This document shows, in pieces, positions 1-8,885 of a DNA stretch of 64,000 nt (its first letter is position 1; each line of letters begins with the position of its first letter). The notes below the pieces were generated by a model. The model saw only the letters and a program-made list of their open reading frames with translations. It was not told where the DNA came from and did no database searches. The stretch comes from Catenulispora rubra (GTDB lineage: Bacteria; Actinomycetota; Actinomycetes; Streptomycetales; Catenulisporaceae): NCBI RefSeq assembly GCF_015356825.1, contig NZ_JAACYW010000006.1:1-64000 (forward strand), given 5' to 3'. Made by a program: the position numbers and the translations under genes.

Positions 1-125
1 CGCGTAGTGCCCACGCCGTGGCCGCCAGGGCTGGTCGGCCGGGACGAGCTGGCTCGGCGGCCGCACTGGCCGGGGCGGTCGCGGTGCTGGCGCGGCGAGT
101 TCTTCCCAACCTAACACTTGCTTGG

Positions 126-131
126 TAGGCT
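126..131 (+). promoter_or_regulatory. -10 box of a leaderless SDR gene
   Basis: TAGGCT lies exactly 6 nt before the GTG start at 138, so transcription should begin on the start codon itself. The same spacing recurs before prfB (23054). No Shine-Dalgarno is visible. The 125 bases upstream hold no gene I can support. Confidence 0.6.
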
Positions 132-137
132 CCGAGC

Positions 138-908
138 GTGCCCCTGACCATCGACCTCACCGGCCACGTCGCCCTGGTCACCGGCGGCGGCCGGGGCGTG
201 GGGCTCGGCGTCACGCGGCGGCTGCTCGCGGCCGGGGCGACCGTCGTGAGCTGCGGCCGGACCGTCCCCGACGGGCCCCTGCCGCCCGGCGCGGAGCATC
301 GCACCGCCGATGTGCGCGACGCCGAGCAGGTCCGGGACTTGGTCGAGGGCATCGTCGCCGACCACGCGCGCCTCGACCTGGTCGTCAACAACGCCGGCGG
401 CGCCCCCTACGCGCTGGCTGACGAGGCGAGCCCGCGCTTCTCGGCCGCGATCGTCGGCCTCAACCTGCTCGCACCCCTGATGGTGGCGCAGGAGGCGAAT
501 CGCGTCATGCAGCGCCAGGACGGCGGCGGCCACATCATCAACATCTCCAGCGAGAGCGCCCGCCGCGCCAGCCCCGGCACGGCCGCTTACGGTGCCGCCA
601 AAGCCGGGCTCGAGAACCTGACGCGTACGCTCGCAGTCGAATGGGCGCCGCGGGTACGCGTCAACGCGATCACCGTCGGGCCGGTCCGTACCGAGCAGGC
701 GCATCTGCACTACGGCGACGAGGACGGGGTCGCCGCCGTGGCGCGCACCATCGCCCTGGGTCGGCTGGCCGAGCCCGATGACGTCGGCGATCTGTGTGTC
801 CTCCTGGCGTCGCCGTTCGCCGCGTACATCAACGGCAGCGCGATACTGCTGGACGGCGGCGGGACGCGTCCGGCGTTCCTCGACGCCGCCAACGCCGACC
901 ATCCGTGA
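138..908 (+). CDS. SDR family NAD(P)-dependent oxidoreductase
   Basis: Classical short-chain dehydrogenase/reductase of 256 aa, the usual family length, expected to be cytosolic. The cofactor motif GGGRGVG follows the first beta strand (residues ~13-19). NNAG is near residue 82, and the catalytic Ser plus YGAAK (Tyr-x-x-x-Lys) lie around residues 140-160. The C-terminal LLDGGG end is typical of the family. The substrate cannot be read from sequence. The GTG start is supported by a -10 box 6 nt upstream (leaderless). The next gene is a second SDR on the same strand about 60 bp away, so the two may act in one catabolic or fatty-acid-like pathway (inference). Confidence 0.9.
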   Translation: MPLTIDLTGHVALVTGGGRGVGLGVTRRLLAAGATVVSCGRTVPDGPLPPGAEHRTADVRDAEQVRDLVEGIVADHARLDLVVNNAGGAPYALADEASPRFSAAIVGLNLLAPLMVAQEANRVMQRQDGGGHIINISSESARRASPGTAAYGAAKAGLENLTRTLAVEWAPRVRVNAITVGPVRTEQAHLHYGDEDGVAAVARTIALGRLAEPDDVGDLCVLLASPFAAYINGSAILLDGGGTRPAFLDAANADHP

Positions 909-968
909 GCCCGCGAGTCCGTGAGCCCGTGAGTACCCGTGAGTGCCAGTCCTAAGGAGCAGCCGTCC

Positions 969-1883
969 ATGGCAGAAATCTCAGGAATCTGCGAAGGCCG
1001 CGTTGCCGTCGTCACCGGAGCCGGCCGCGGCCTGGGCCGCGCGCACGCGCTGGAGTTCGCCAGGCAGGGCGCCAGAGTCGTGGTCAACGACCTTGGCGTG
1101 AGCGCCGACGGCCGGGACGGCAGCGACGCCCCGGCGCAGGAGGTGGTCGCCGAGATCGTGAAGGCCGGCGGCCAGGCCGTCGCCGACCACCACGACATCG
1201 CCACCTGGGACGGCGCCGCCGCCCTCGTGCGGACCGCGCTGGACGCCTTCGGCCAGCTCGACGTCCTGGTCAACAATGCCGGCTTCCTGCGCGACCGGAT
1301 GCTGGTCAACCTCTCGGAGCAGGACTGGGACGACGTCGTCCGCGTCCACCTCAAGGGCCACTTCCTGACCCTGCGCCACGCCGGCGCGCACTGGCGCGAC
1401 CAGTACAAGATGGGCAACCTCAACGACGCCCGCGTCATCAACACCAGCTCCGGCGCGGGCCTGCTGGGCTCGGTCGGCCAGGGCAACTACGCCGCCGCCA
1501 AGGCCGGCATCGCCGCCCTGACCATCCAGGCCGCCGCCGAACTCGGCCGCTACGGCGTGACCGTCAACGCCATCGCCCCCGCCGCCCGCACCCGCATGAC
1601 CGAGGGCCCCTTCAGCTCGATGATGGCCGCCCCCGAAACCGGCTTCGACGCCATGGCTCCGGAGAACGTCTCCCCGCTGGTCGTCTGGCTCGGCTCCGAC
1701 CGCTCCCGCGCCGTCAGCGGCCGCGTCTTCGAGGTCGAGGGCGGCAAGATCGGCGTCGCCGACGGCTGGCAGCACGGCCCGACCGCCGACAAGGGCGCCC
1801 GCTGGGACCCGGCCGAGCTGGACGCGGTGGTGGCCGGGCTGATCGAGCGCGCCCCTGCGCCGGGGGAGGTGTACGGGGCCTGA
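969..1883 (+). CDS. SDR family oxidoreductase (MFE-2/HSD17B4-like)
   Basis: A 304-aa short-chain dehydrogenase. GAGRGLGRAHALEF is the Rossmann motif, followed by NDLG, NNAG, SSGAG and YAAAKAG (catalytic Tyr/Lys). Gly-Arg-Ala-His-Ala after the glycine motif and NDLG resemble the dehydrogenase domain of multifunctional 3-hydroxyacyl-CoA enzymes, so a 3-hydroxyacyl-CoA or steroid-type substrate is plausible (inference). The ATG at 969 is preferred over the upstream GTG (939) because CTAAGGAG sits about 9 nt before it. It follows another SDR gene on the same strand. Confidence 0.88.
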   Translation: MAEISGICEGRVAVVTGAGRGLGRAHALEFARQGARVVVNDLGVSADGRDGSDAPAQEVVAEIVKAGGQAVADHHDIATWDGAAALVRTALDAFGQLDVLVNNAGFLRDRMLVNLSEQDWDDVVRVHLKGHFLTLRHAGAHWRDQYKMGNLNDARVINTSSGAGLLGSVGQGNYAAAKAGIAALTIQAAAELGRYGVTVNAIAPAARTRMTEGPFSSMMAAPETGFDAMAPENVSPLVVWLGSDRSRAVSGRVFEVEGGKIGVADGWQHGPTADKGARWDPAELDAVVAGLIERAPAPGEVYGA

Positions 1884-1949
1884 GGCGCGGCCGCACGACC
1901 AGGCGTCGCACCGAGCGACGCCGCCCGGTGGGATAGCCTCGCCTGTCGG

Positions 1950-2036
1950 ACCATCACGGGCCATCACGGGCCATCAACGGACCATCGCGCACCATCAACG
2001 AACCATCAACGAACCATCAAACGGACCACCAACGGG
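1950..2036. repeat. Degenerate ~11-bp tandem repeat (CCATCAACGRA-like)
   Basis: About eight imperfect copies of a 10-11-bp unit containing CCATCA are read between the second SDR and the cyclophilin gene, just upstream of the latter's ribosome binding site. No dyad symmetry and no open frame explain them. Confidence 0.8.
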
Positions 2037-2059
2037 GCGTCCGAACGGGAGCAGCCAAC

Positions 2060-2731
2060 ATGCGGGTGTCACAGCGGCACGGTCGATGGGCGGTGCTGGC
2101 AGCGGTCGGCGCCCTGGCGCTGGCGGGCTGCGGCTCGTCCGGAAGCGCGAAGAGCTCCGGGTCCGGCGCCTCCCCGGGCGCCAAGAGCTGGTCCAAGGAA
2201 CCGCCGATGACCATCGACGCTAGCAAGAAGTACACGATGGTCCTGCACACCTCGCAGGGCGACGTCACCATCGCCCTGAACGCGGCCAAGGCCCCGCACG
2301 CCGTGAACTCCTTCAACTTCCTCGCGGGCCAGCACTTCTTCGACGGCAGCTACTGCCACCGTCTGTCCACCTCGCCCGGCCTGCAGATGCTCCAGTGCGG
2401 CGACCCCACGGCCGGCGCCACGCCCAAGGCCACCGACGGCCAGAACGGCCCCGGCTACCAGTTCCCGGACGAGAACCTGACCGGCGCCACCTACCCCGCC
2501 GGCACCGTCGCCATGGCCAACTCCGGACCGGACACCAACGGCTCGCAGTTCTTCCTGGTCTTCGGCGACAGCCAGCTCCAGCCGAGCTACACCCCCTTCG
2601 GCACCATCACCGCCGGCCTGGCCGTCCTGACCCACGTCGCCGGCGGCGGCGTCGCGAACCCCGGCCAGGACGGCACCGGCCGCCCGACGATCCCGGTCGA
2701 GCTCACGTCGGTCACCGTCAGCGCGGGCTGA
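2060..2731 (+). CDS. Cyclophilin-type peptidyl-prolyl isomerase, lipoprotein
   Basis: A 223-aa protein with a lipoprotein signal: basic N-terminus, hydrophobic stretch, then lipobox LAGC with the acylated Cys near residue 24, followed by a Ser/Gly linker. The rest is a cyclophilin fold, with TSQGDVTIAL at its start and CHR, GYQFPDE, GTVAMAN, NGSQFFL and TPFGTI as expected. It should fold proline-containing proteins on the outer face of the membrane. The ATG is preceded by GGGAG at good spacing. The stop codon is the first three bases of a 13-bp tandem repeat. Confidence 0.9.
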   Translation: MRVSQRHGRWAVLAAVGALALAGCGSSGSAKSSGSGASPGAKSWSKEPPMTIDASKKYTMVLHTSQGDVTIALNAAKAPHAVNSFNFLAGQHFFDGSYCHRLSTSPGLQMLQCGDPTAGATPKATDGQNGPGYQFPDENLTGATYPAGTVAMANSGPDTNGSQFFLVFGDSQLQPSYTPFGTITAGLAVLTHVAGGGVANPGQDGTGRPTIPVELTSVTVSAG

Positions 2732-2787
2732 CACCGAGAACTGACACCGAGAACTGACACCGAGAACTGACACCGAGAACTGACACC
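2729..2787. repeat. 13-bp tandem repeat, 4.5 copies (TGACACCGAGAAC)
   Basis: Four perfect head-to-tail copies and one partial copy. The first TGA is the stop codon of the cyclophilin gene. Because 13 is not a multiple of 3, the TGA falls in a different frame in each copy, so stops occur in all frames. Confidence 0.95.
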
Positions 2788-2862
2788 GGGAGCCATGTAA
2801 CCCGCAGCCCGTCGGCCGGTGTGTCCAGTGGTGTACTGGCCACCGACCGAACAGGGGCGGGC

Positions 2863-3468
2863 ATGGAAGGGACGATCGCCGAAAGGCGGTTGCGGGCACG
2901 AGGCGGGGGATCGGCGGTGAACTCGCCGCACGAGGACTCGTTCCGCGAATTCGTGGAAGGCTCCTGGCACCGCCTGCTCCGCACGGCATACCTGCTGACC
3001 GGCGACCACGGCGCGGCCGAGGACCTGGTCCAGACCGCGCTGATGCGCACCTACCGGCACTGGAACCGGATCGTGGCCTACGAGGCCCCCGAGTCCTACG
3101 TCCGCCGGGTCATGGTCAACGCCAACATCTCGGCGTGGCGCCGCCGCAAGGCGGTGGTCCACGTCATGGCCGAGCCGCCCGAACCGCCGGCCGGCGGGCC
3201 CGGGGGATCCGGCGACCATCAGGACACGTACGCGCTGCGCGACGAGCTGTGGCGCGCCGTCTGCGCGATGTCGCCGCGCATGCGCACGGCCTTCGTCCTG
3301 CGCTACTTCGAGGACCTGACCGAGGCCGAGGTCGCCGCGGTGATGGGCTGCGCGGTCGGCACCGTGAAGAGCCAGATTGCCCGCGGGCTGACGAAGCTGC
3401 GCGGCGACCTTCAAGCCGACCGAACTAGAGCACACCAATCCGACCAAGCCGAGGGGAGAGCGCGATGA
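2863..3468 (+). CDS. SigE-family ECF RNA polymerase sigma factor
   Basis: The sigma-70 region 2 (FREFVEGSWHRLLRTAYLLTGD, then AAEDLVQTALMRTYRHW) and region 4 (DLTEAEVAAVMGCAVGTVKSQIARG helix-turn-helix) are both clear, with no anti-sigma fusion. This matches the actinobacterial SigE-like ECF group. The start is uncertain: ATG 2863 is chosen, but GTG 2917, with GGGGGA 6 nt upstream, would give a 183-aa protein closer to the family norm. The gene overlaps the next one by ATGA, which implies translational coupling to a membrane protein that probably controls it. Confidence 0.88.
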   Translation: MEGTIAERRLRARGGGSAVNSPHEDSFREFVEGSWHRLLRTAYLLTGDHGAAEDLVQTALMRTYRHWNRIVAYEAPESYVRRVMVNANISAWRRRKAVVHVMAEPPEPPAGGPGGSGDHQDTYALRDELWRAVCAMSPRMRTAFVLRYFEDLTEAEVAAVMGCAVGTVKSQIARGLTKLRGDLQADRTRAHQSDQAEGRAR

Positions 3469-4826
3469 AGTCCCGCGAACCGGAAAGCAACCGCACCCCC
3501 CGCGGCGACGCCCTGGAGAACGAGTTCCGCGCGATGTTCGCCGAACGCTCCGAAACGGTCCGCGTGACGACAGCACCGTACGCCGCGGTACGCCAGCGCA
3601 TCACCGCGGCCCGCCACAAGCGCCGGATGCGCATCGGCAGCGTCGGTGTGGCGTTCGCGATGGCGGCCGTCGGGATCGGCGTGTGGACGGCGGTGCCGAG
3701 CCGGCACCAGAGCATCGTCCAGCCGGGCACGACCGATCCGCACGTGCCCGCCGCCATCCTCTACGCCGACGGCCGCACCCCGATCCCCAACGGGCCGTTG
3801 CAGGACGCAGCGCTGACCTGGCTCCGCGCCACCTACAAGGGGAACCTGTCCGGGCTCACCGTGGTGACCACCTTCGACCAAGCAGTCCAGGCCGCCGCCA
3901 CCGCGAAGATCGCGGACCACGACGCCGGCGTCGCGGTCGTCGACGACCGCGACGGCGCGGTGCTGGCACTCGGTGGAACCTGGAACCGACCGCTGCCGAT
4001 CGCCGACCTGATGAAGCCCGTCCTGCTCGCGGAGGCGTTCGAAGGCGGCCACTACACGCCCCAGTCGAAGGAGCCGCTCGACGCCCAGACGCACCCGGTT
4101 TCCCTTCCGGGGTCGCCTCAGCCCCTGGTCTACGCGGCCGCCGGCGATCAGACCAGGAACTGGCCGCCGGAATCACCCACCACGCAGATCGACAACATCG
4201 ACGTGTCCTTGACCCGAGCCGCCCAAATGGGAGCCAACGAACCGTTCGCGCAGCTGGAACTGGCTTCCGACATGGACCTCCGATCGTTCTACGGTTTCGC
4301 GACGCGCGCCGGGATGGCGAAGGAACCGGATCTTCTGCCGGTGGCCTCGCTGGTGTTGGGGATGACGCAGCAGACGCCCCTGGCCATGGCGAGCGTCTAC
4401 GCGACGCTCAGCAACGGCGGCTTCCATCGGGATCCCGTGATGGTCGCGCAGCTGCTCGGGCCCGACGGCCGGGTGGTGTGGATCCCGCCCGCCGTGGCCG
4501 TCCGGGTCACAACGGCGAACAGCTCACAGCAAGTCGCCGAGGTACTGCACGCGGCCCTGCTCGGCCCCACGGGGAACGGCCTCACGACCCTGCAGACAGG
4601 TGGCGCCTCCACCGGCGCGATGGCCGCGGCCTCTCCTGAGGAGACGTCGGCGTGGGTCACGGGTGTCGACTCGCACTATGTGGTCTCGGTGGGGATTTCC
4701 AGCGAGGACGGGAAGGGCCGGCTCCTCCCGCTCGGTCCGGACCAGCACGGCGGGCTCGACGTCGGCAGCCGGATCGCCGGGCCGACGTGGGCGTCCGTCG
4801 TGCGGGCCGTGCGGAGCCTCGGGTGA
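3465..4826 (+). CDS. Membrane protein with catalytically dead PBP-like transpeptidase domain; likely partner of the ECF sigma factor
   Basis: A 453-aa protein: a ~50-residue cytosolic N-terminus, one transmembrane segment (residues ~55-76), then an extracellular region whose C-terminal two thirds follow the penicillin-binding transpeptidase fold. Signs are TPLAMASVYATLSNGG (301-319) and the pseudo-motif positions. All three catalytic motifs are altered: SxxK is D181-L-M-K184, SxN is G256-A-N258, and KTG is S382-T-G384. Acylation by beta-lactams or stem peptides is therefore not expected, and a sensing role is more likely. The 4-bp overlap with the sigma gene and the topology suggest an anti-sigma role, but no canonical anti-sigma motif was seen. 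Confidence 0.75.
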   Translation: MKSREPESNRTPRGDALENEFRAMFAERSETVRVTTAPYAAVRQRITAARHKRRMRIGSVGVAFAMAAVGIGVWTAVPSRHQSIVQPGTTDPHVPAAILYADGRTPIPNGPLQDAALTWLRATYKGNLSGLTVVTTFDQAVQAAATAKIADHDAGVAVVDDRDGAVLALGGTWNRPLPIADLMKPVLLAEAFEGGHYTPQSKEPLDAQTHPVSLPGSPQPLVYAAAGDQTRNWPPESPTTQIDNIDVSLTRAAQMGANEPFAQLELASDMDLRSFYGFATRAGMAKEPDLLPVASLVLGMTQQTPLAMASVYATLSNGGFHRDPVMVAQLLGPDGRVVWIPPAVAVRVTTANSSQQVAEVLHAALLGPTGNGLTTLQTGGASTGAMAAASPEETSAWVTGVDSHYVVSVGISSEDGKGRLLPLGPDQHGGLDVGSRIAGPTWASVVRAVRSLG

Positions 4827-4840
4827 CACCGCGCGAGTGA

Positions 4841-4880
4841 CGGATCCGCCGGGCGGCCTGAGCACCGCCCGGCGGATCCG
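4841..4880. terminator. Bidirectional terminator hairpin
   Basis: A 16-bp perfect stem (CGGATCCGCCGGGCGG and its complement) with an 8-nt loop sits between two convergent genes. It lacks a clear T-tract. A short AT-rich stretch with three CATAAG copies follows at ~4904-4926. Confidence 0.75.
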
Positions 4881-4958
4881 GGTCCTTATTCGCTATTCGC
4901 TATAGGCCATAAGTCATAAGCCATAAGCGAGTCGCGCGTCGCCCCCCCCGTCATCCGC

Positions 4959-6662
4959 TCAGCGCAGCGCCACCCGCCGAGCCAGCCCCAGCGGCAGCCC
5001 GCCGGCCCCGGCGATCGTGTCGTGGAACTGCTTCAGCGTCCCCTTGCCCTGCTTCAGATACTCCGCCCGGATGGCCTCGATCTCCAGGCATCCGGTCAGA
5101 TACGACGGCGCCTGCGTCGGCCACGCGCAGTACCGGTTCACCTCGCCCTTGGCCGTCTCCGGCGTCAGCGAGGCCTTCGAGGCCATGAACTTCTCGGCCT
5201 CCTCCACGCTCATCTCCCCGGTGTGCAGCGCGGTGTCCACCACGATCCGCGCCGCGCGGAAGATGCGCGCGTCCAGGTGCCCCAGCTCGTGCCGCGGGTC
5301 GGCGAAGTAGCCCTGCTCGCGCATCACGGTCTCGATGTACAGCGCCCAGCCCTCGATGAAGTACGGGGTGGTGAACGTGCTGCGCACCAGCCGGCCCTGC
5401 TCGGCCACCCACGACAGGTGCCAGTGGTGCCCGGGGTAGGCCTCGTGCGCGGCGATCGTCGGCATCGACACCCGCGCGTTGGTCTTCAGCCGGCCGAGCA
5501 CCGCCTCCGGGGAGGAGCCGGTCGGCGTGAACGGCACGTTGAAGACCCCGGTCCGGGACGGTGTCAGCGCCGGCGGCCGGTTGTAGGAGGCCACCGACAG
5601 CACCGCGCGCAGGAACTCCGGACCCGGCTGCACCAGGCACTCCTCGCCCTCGGCGAAGGTCACCAGGTCGTGGTCCTTGCTGAACTGCCGGGCCTTCTCG
5701 GTCTCGGCGACGTACTCGGCGAGCATCGCGGCCTCGGTCGGCGGGAAGTCTTCGCAGAGCACTTCCATCGTGGCCCGCCAGTCCCGGGACCCGCCCGGGA
5801 TCCGCTCGGCCAGGTCCTGCATCTCCTCGTTCAGCTGGTCGTACGCGACCTGGCCGCGCCGGTGCAGCTCGGCGGTGTCGTAGCCGAGCATCTCGACCTC
5901 TTGCAGCAGCTGCGAGTACGTCTCCTCGCCGAGCCGCCAGTCGCCTTCGCAGCGCTCTGAGAAGTCCGCCAGGAACGTCGCCAGCTCGTCGAACGCCGCC
6001 GCCGCCGGCTCGGCGGCCTCGGCCAGTTCGGCGCGCAGGGCCTCGTCCGTCACCATCGCCGGCAGCGACTCGGTCAGGAAGCGGCGTCCGGTGCGCGCCT
6101 GCCCCAGCGACCGGTCGATCAGCAGCTTCGGCGCCAGGCCCGGGTCCAGGTTGCGGCGGCAGGTGGCCAGCAGCTCCGGGACCTGCTTGAGCTTGGCCAG
6201 CGACTCCTCGACCAGGCGCGCCTCGGGCCGGGTCTTCTGCTGGAAGGGGAGGTAGAGCCCGTACAACGCGGAGCTGACGTAGTCCGCCGCGTCGCGGCGC
6301 CAGACCTGACGGCCGGACAGGATCCCGTGCTTGCGCAGCTGGGCCCGCAGCAGGTCGCGGTCGACGCCGTCCTCGAAGCCGGCGCGGTCGCCACCGCTGC
6401 CACCGGGGCCACCGCTGCCACCAGTGCCGCTGCTGTCGCCACCGTCATCGCCGACGGCCAGCGCGTCCAGCTTCGCCAGATGCGAGGCGGCCTCGGCGGC
6501 CCGGCGCTCGTAGGCCTCGATCGACAGATCGCCGAGGGTCATGGTGTGCTCCGGATTGTCGGAGCCCATGGTCGTGGCCGCGACCGGATTCGCATCCAGG
6601 TACCAGGCCACCGCCTCGGCGACCGCTGACGCCACCGGATTCTGGGAGTCTTCAGTCGTCAT
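4959..6662 (-). CDS. DUF885 family protein, putative metallopeptidase
   Basis: A 567-aa protein of the DUF885 family. The signature HEAYPGHHW (HExxxGH-like) suggests a zinc-peptidase fold. The downstream EGWALYIE and the C-terminal YCAWPTQAPSYLTG block are also typical. No signal peptide is seen, so it should be cytosolic. The open frame runs much further upstream, but the ATG at 6662 is chosen: TACGGT lies 6 nt before it (leaderless), and MTTEDSQNP begins the conserved region. A Gly/Ser-rich insertion of ~25 residues sits near residues 65-90. The substrate is unknown. Confidence 0.85.
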   Translation of the reverse strand: MTTEDSQNPVASAVAEAVAWYLDANPVAATTMGSDNPEHTMTLGDLSIEAYERRAAEAASHLAKLDALAVGDDGGDSSGTGGSGGPGGSGGDRAGFEDGVDRDLLRAQLRKHGILSGRQVWRRDAADYVSSALYGLYLPFQQKTRPEARLVEESLAKLKQVPELLATCRRNLDPGLAPKLLIDRSLGQARTGRRFLTESLPAMVTDEALRAELAEAAEPAAAAFDELATFLADFSERCEGDWRLGEETYSQLLQEVEMLGYDTAELHRRGQVAYDQLNEEMQDLAERIPGGSRDWRATMEVLCEDFPPTEAAMLAEYVAETEKARQFSKDHDLVTFAEGEECLVQPGPEFLRAVLSVASYNRPPALTPSRTGVFNVPFTPTGSSPEAVLGRLKTNARVSMPTIAAHEAYPGHHWHLSWVAEQGRLVRSTFTTPYFIEGWALYIETVMREQGYFADPRHELGHLDARIFRAARIVVDTALHTGEMSVEEAEKFMASKASLTPETAKGEVNRYCAWPTQAPSYLTGCLEIEAIRAEYLKQGKGTLKQFHDTIAGAGGLPLGLARRVALR

Positions 6663-6811
6663 GGGGCGACCGTAGCGCCCCAAGAGCATCGGCGGCGGTG
6701 AAGATCCCCCTTGACCGACCCTGGTGACCGACCCTCGCCACCGGTCTGGACCAGTGCCGCGATCGGCACCGGTCCAGCGCGGCGTGCTCAAGTGGCTCAG
6801 AACAACGGGGC

Positions 6812-7615
6812 TCAGAACGAAGCGTTCGTCACCCAGTGGTCGAGCAGCGTGTGGTCGCCCAGCACCTCGATCTCCGTAGCGCCTGCCGCGCGCCGCCGCC
6901 AAACGAACAGGTACAGCTCGCCCACCGGTCCGCGGACCGCCGCGGCGCCCTTGGCGTGCGAGCGGCGCCAGCGGAAGCCGTGCGGCTCCAGGGTGATCAG
7001 CCACTCGGCGCGCTCCTCGCCCGAGGCGGCCGGGTCGCCGTCGGTGGCGTGCAGGTGCAGGGTCTCGCCGTCGCCGGTCAGGGCCCTGATCTTCGGGGCG
7101 AACGCGGCCGCCGAGGGCAGCACGGTCAGGAACTCGTCGATCCCGTCGGCCGCGATCGCCGGGTCGAACTCCGGGGTCCGGCCCAGGGCCAGTTCCATGT
7201 CCGCGCGGTGCATCGCGGTCTCGTGCAGCATGCGGCGCGCCCAGAACCGCGCGTGCTGGTCCGGTCCCCACGACCACACCGGCTTGTCCGGGCCGGAGTC
7301 GCGGACCGCGGCGGACAGCTCCGCGGTGCCGGTGCGGATCCAGTCGCCGTAGCCCGCGTAGGACTCCGGGAAGCCCAGGTCCAGGGTGCGCGGGTTCACG
7401 GCCTCGCTGTTCGGCGAGCGCACGATCGCCGCGGCCCAGCGGTGGGCCGTGCCGATGTGCCGGGCCGCCTTGCGCACGTTCCAGCCGGGGCAGGAGGGGA
7501 TCGGTCGGTTCCAGTCGTCGGTGCCCAGGCCGTCGAGCAGCGCCGCCACGCGCTCCGCCTCGGCGGTGAGTCGTTCCGTGTGGACGAGGTGCGGGTTGGC
7601 CGTCTCGCTCATCAT
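6812..7615 (-). CDS. Maleylpyruvate isomerase family mycothiol-dependent enzyme
   Basis: A 267-aa member of the actinobacterial DinB/MDMPI fold (TIGR03083-like). The N-terminal helix bundle carries SCPGWNVRKAARHIGTAHRW, with the metal-binding His, and further on MLHETAMHRADMELALG, with the HxxxHR-type metal ligands. A C-terminal MDMPI domain follows. Members use mycothiol as cofactor or simply bind metal, and the true substrate is unknown. Start at ATG 7615 (MMSET) because GGAAGG precedes it; 7612 is equally possible. A basic ORF extension upstream is not coding-like. Confidence 0.8.
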   Translation of the reverse strand: MMSETANPHLVHTERLTAEAERVAALLDGLGTDDWNRPIPSCPGWNVRKAARHIGTAHRWAAAIVRSPNSEAVNPRTLDLGFPESYAGYGDWIRTGTAELSAAVRDSGPDKPVWSWGPDQHARFWARRMLHETAMHRADMELALGRTPEFDPAIAADGIDEFLTVLPSAAAFAPKIRALTGDGETLHLHATDGDPAASGEERAEWLITLEPHGFRWRRSHAKGAAAVRGPVGELYLFVWRRRAAGATEIEVLGDHTLLDHWVTNASF

Positions 7616-7988
7616 CGGCTTGCCTTCCATCGGTGGTCTCGGGCGCCGCCGGGTCGCGCGGGCGAGGGGTGCGCGCGCGGGGACGGCGTGAGGGGACGAG
7701 TCATCGGTGGTGAACGGATATGGAATTGGTCGTGGACGCCGGTGCGCCCAGGAGGAACACTGGACCACCGCGCGGCGGGCCGCCACCCCCGGACGTGTGA
7801 TCATCGTCTCTTGTGTCCGCGTGGTTCCCGACCACCTTCCCCGGCAGGCCGGTCCCCACACCTGCGCCCCAGGTCCAAGCTGACCGGCGCGTACGGTTAC
7901 CGCCGGGACGCGCCGGTGCGTAACAATCGGGCGGAGGAGCCGGGACTCACCGACCCCTGGTGGGATCGGCGAAATTCGGGAGGCACGC
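7616..7988. other. Intergenic region, 373 bp, divergent promoters
   Basis: It separates two divergent genes and must hold both promoters. A GGGAGG ribosome site precedes the GTG at 7989. I see no RNA gene, no repeat and no convincing small ORF. Confidence 0.5.
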
Positions 7989-8885
7989 GTGGGACTGGCA
8001 TGGGGCCTGGTGGCGGCGATCGTCTGCGCGCTGGCATACGGGGCGGCGACGGTGTTCCAGGCGATCGGCGCCGGCCGCACCAAGGACACCGCCGGCGCCG
8101 GTGTCGACCCGCGGGTGCTGATCAGGGCCCTGTCCCAGCTGACGTTCGTGGCCGGCCTGGGCCTGGACACCCTGGGACTGGTCGCGGACTTGGTGGCGCT
8201 GGAGAAGCTGCCGCTGTTCGCGGTGCAGGCGATCATGAACTGCTCGCTGGCGGTGACCGCGCTGCTGGCGGTGCCGCTGCTGAAGGCGAAGCTGACGCGC
8301 AACGACTGGATAGCGGTCGGCACGGTGGTGCTGGGCCTGATCCTGGTCGGCATCTCAGCGGGTGCCGAGTCGCCGGTGCACGTCGGCCGGGGCGTGCACT
8401 GGGGCCTGCTGGTCGCGGTGGTGATCCTGATCGCCGGGTCGTTCTTCGCGATCTGGAAGCTCGGCGGGAACCCCGTGGTGCTCGCGGCGTTCGCCGGGTC
8501 GCTGTTCGGCGCGTTCGCGATCTGCGTCCGCATCCTGCCGGACCTGCATCCCACGGCGCTGCTGACGGACCCGGCGGCCTACGCCGGCGTGGTCGCCTCG
8601 ATCACCGGCTTCCTGTTCTTCACCACGGCGCTCCAGCGCGGCTCGGTGACCATGGCGACGGCGACGCTGGTGGTCGGGGAGACCGCGCTGCCGGCGCTGC
8701 TCGGGTTCACGCTGTTCCACGACCACACGCGGCACGGGTTCGCGCCGGTGGCCGTGGTCGGGTTCCTGTGCGCGGTCGGCGGGGCGGTCGCGCTGTCCCG
8801 GTTCGGGGAGGCCTCTGCGGGTCCGTCGGGTTCCGGGAGCGGTCAGGACGTGGAGGCGGTCTCCGAGTCGTCGGCGACCAAGTGA
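7989..8885 (+). CDS. EamA/DMT-like integral membrane transporter
   Basis: A 298-aa protein with about ten hydrophobic segments arranged in two halves, as in drug/metabolite transporter superfamily members (10-TMS EamA-like). The N-terminus GLAWGLVAAIVCALAYGAATVFQAIG is the first helix. A hydrophilic tail rich in Ser/Glu follows the last helix. The GTG start has GGGAGG at ideal spacing. The 3' end overlaps the convergent DedA gene by 43 bp. Substrate unknown. Confidence 0.8.
   Translation: MGLAWGLVAAIVCALAYGAATVFQAIGAGRTKDTAGAGVDPRVLIRALSQLTFVAGLGLDTLGLVADLVALEKLPLFAVQAIMNCSLAVTALLAVPLLKAKLTRNDWIAVGTVVLGLILVGISAGAESPVHVGRGVHWGLLVAVVILIAGSFFAIWKLGGNPVVLAAFAGSLFGAFAICVRILPDLHPTALLTDPAAYAGVVASITGFLFFTTALQRGSVTMATATLVVGETALPALLGFTLFHDHTRHGFAPVAVVGFLCAVGGAVALSRFGEASAGPSGSGSGQDVEAVSESSATK

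Noticed and set aside
2587-3576. Long minus-strand ORF opposite the sigma factor
   Set aside because: Shadow of the sigma and cyclophilin genes; no domain or ribosome site.
6663-7277. N-terminal extension of the DUF885 protein
   Set aside because: Antisense-like low-complexity sequence in another gene's region; a leaderless ATG at 6662 fits the family.
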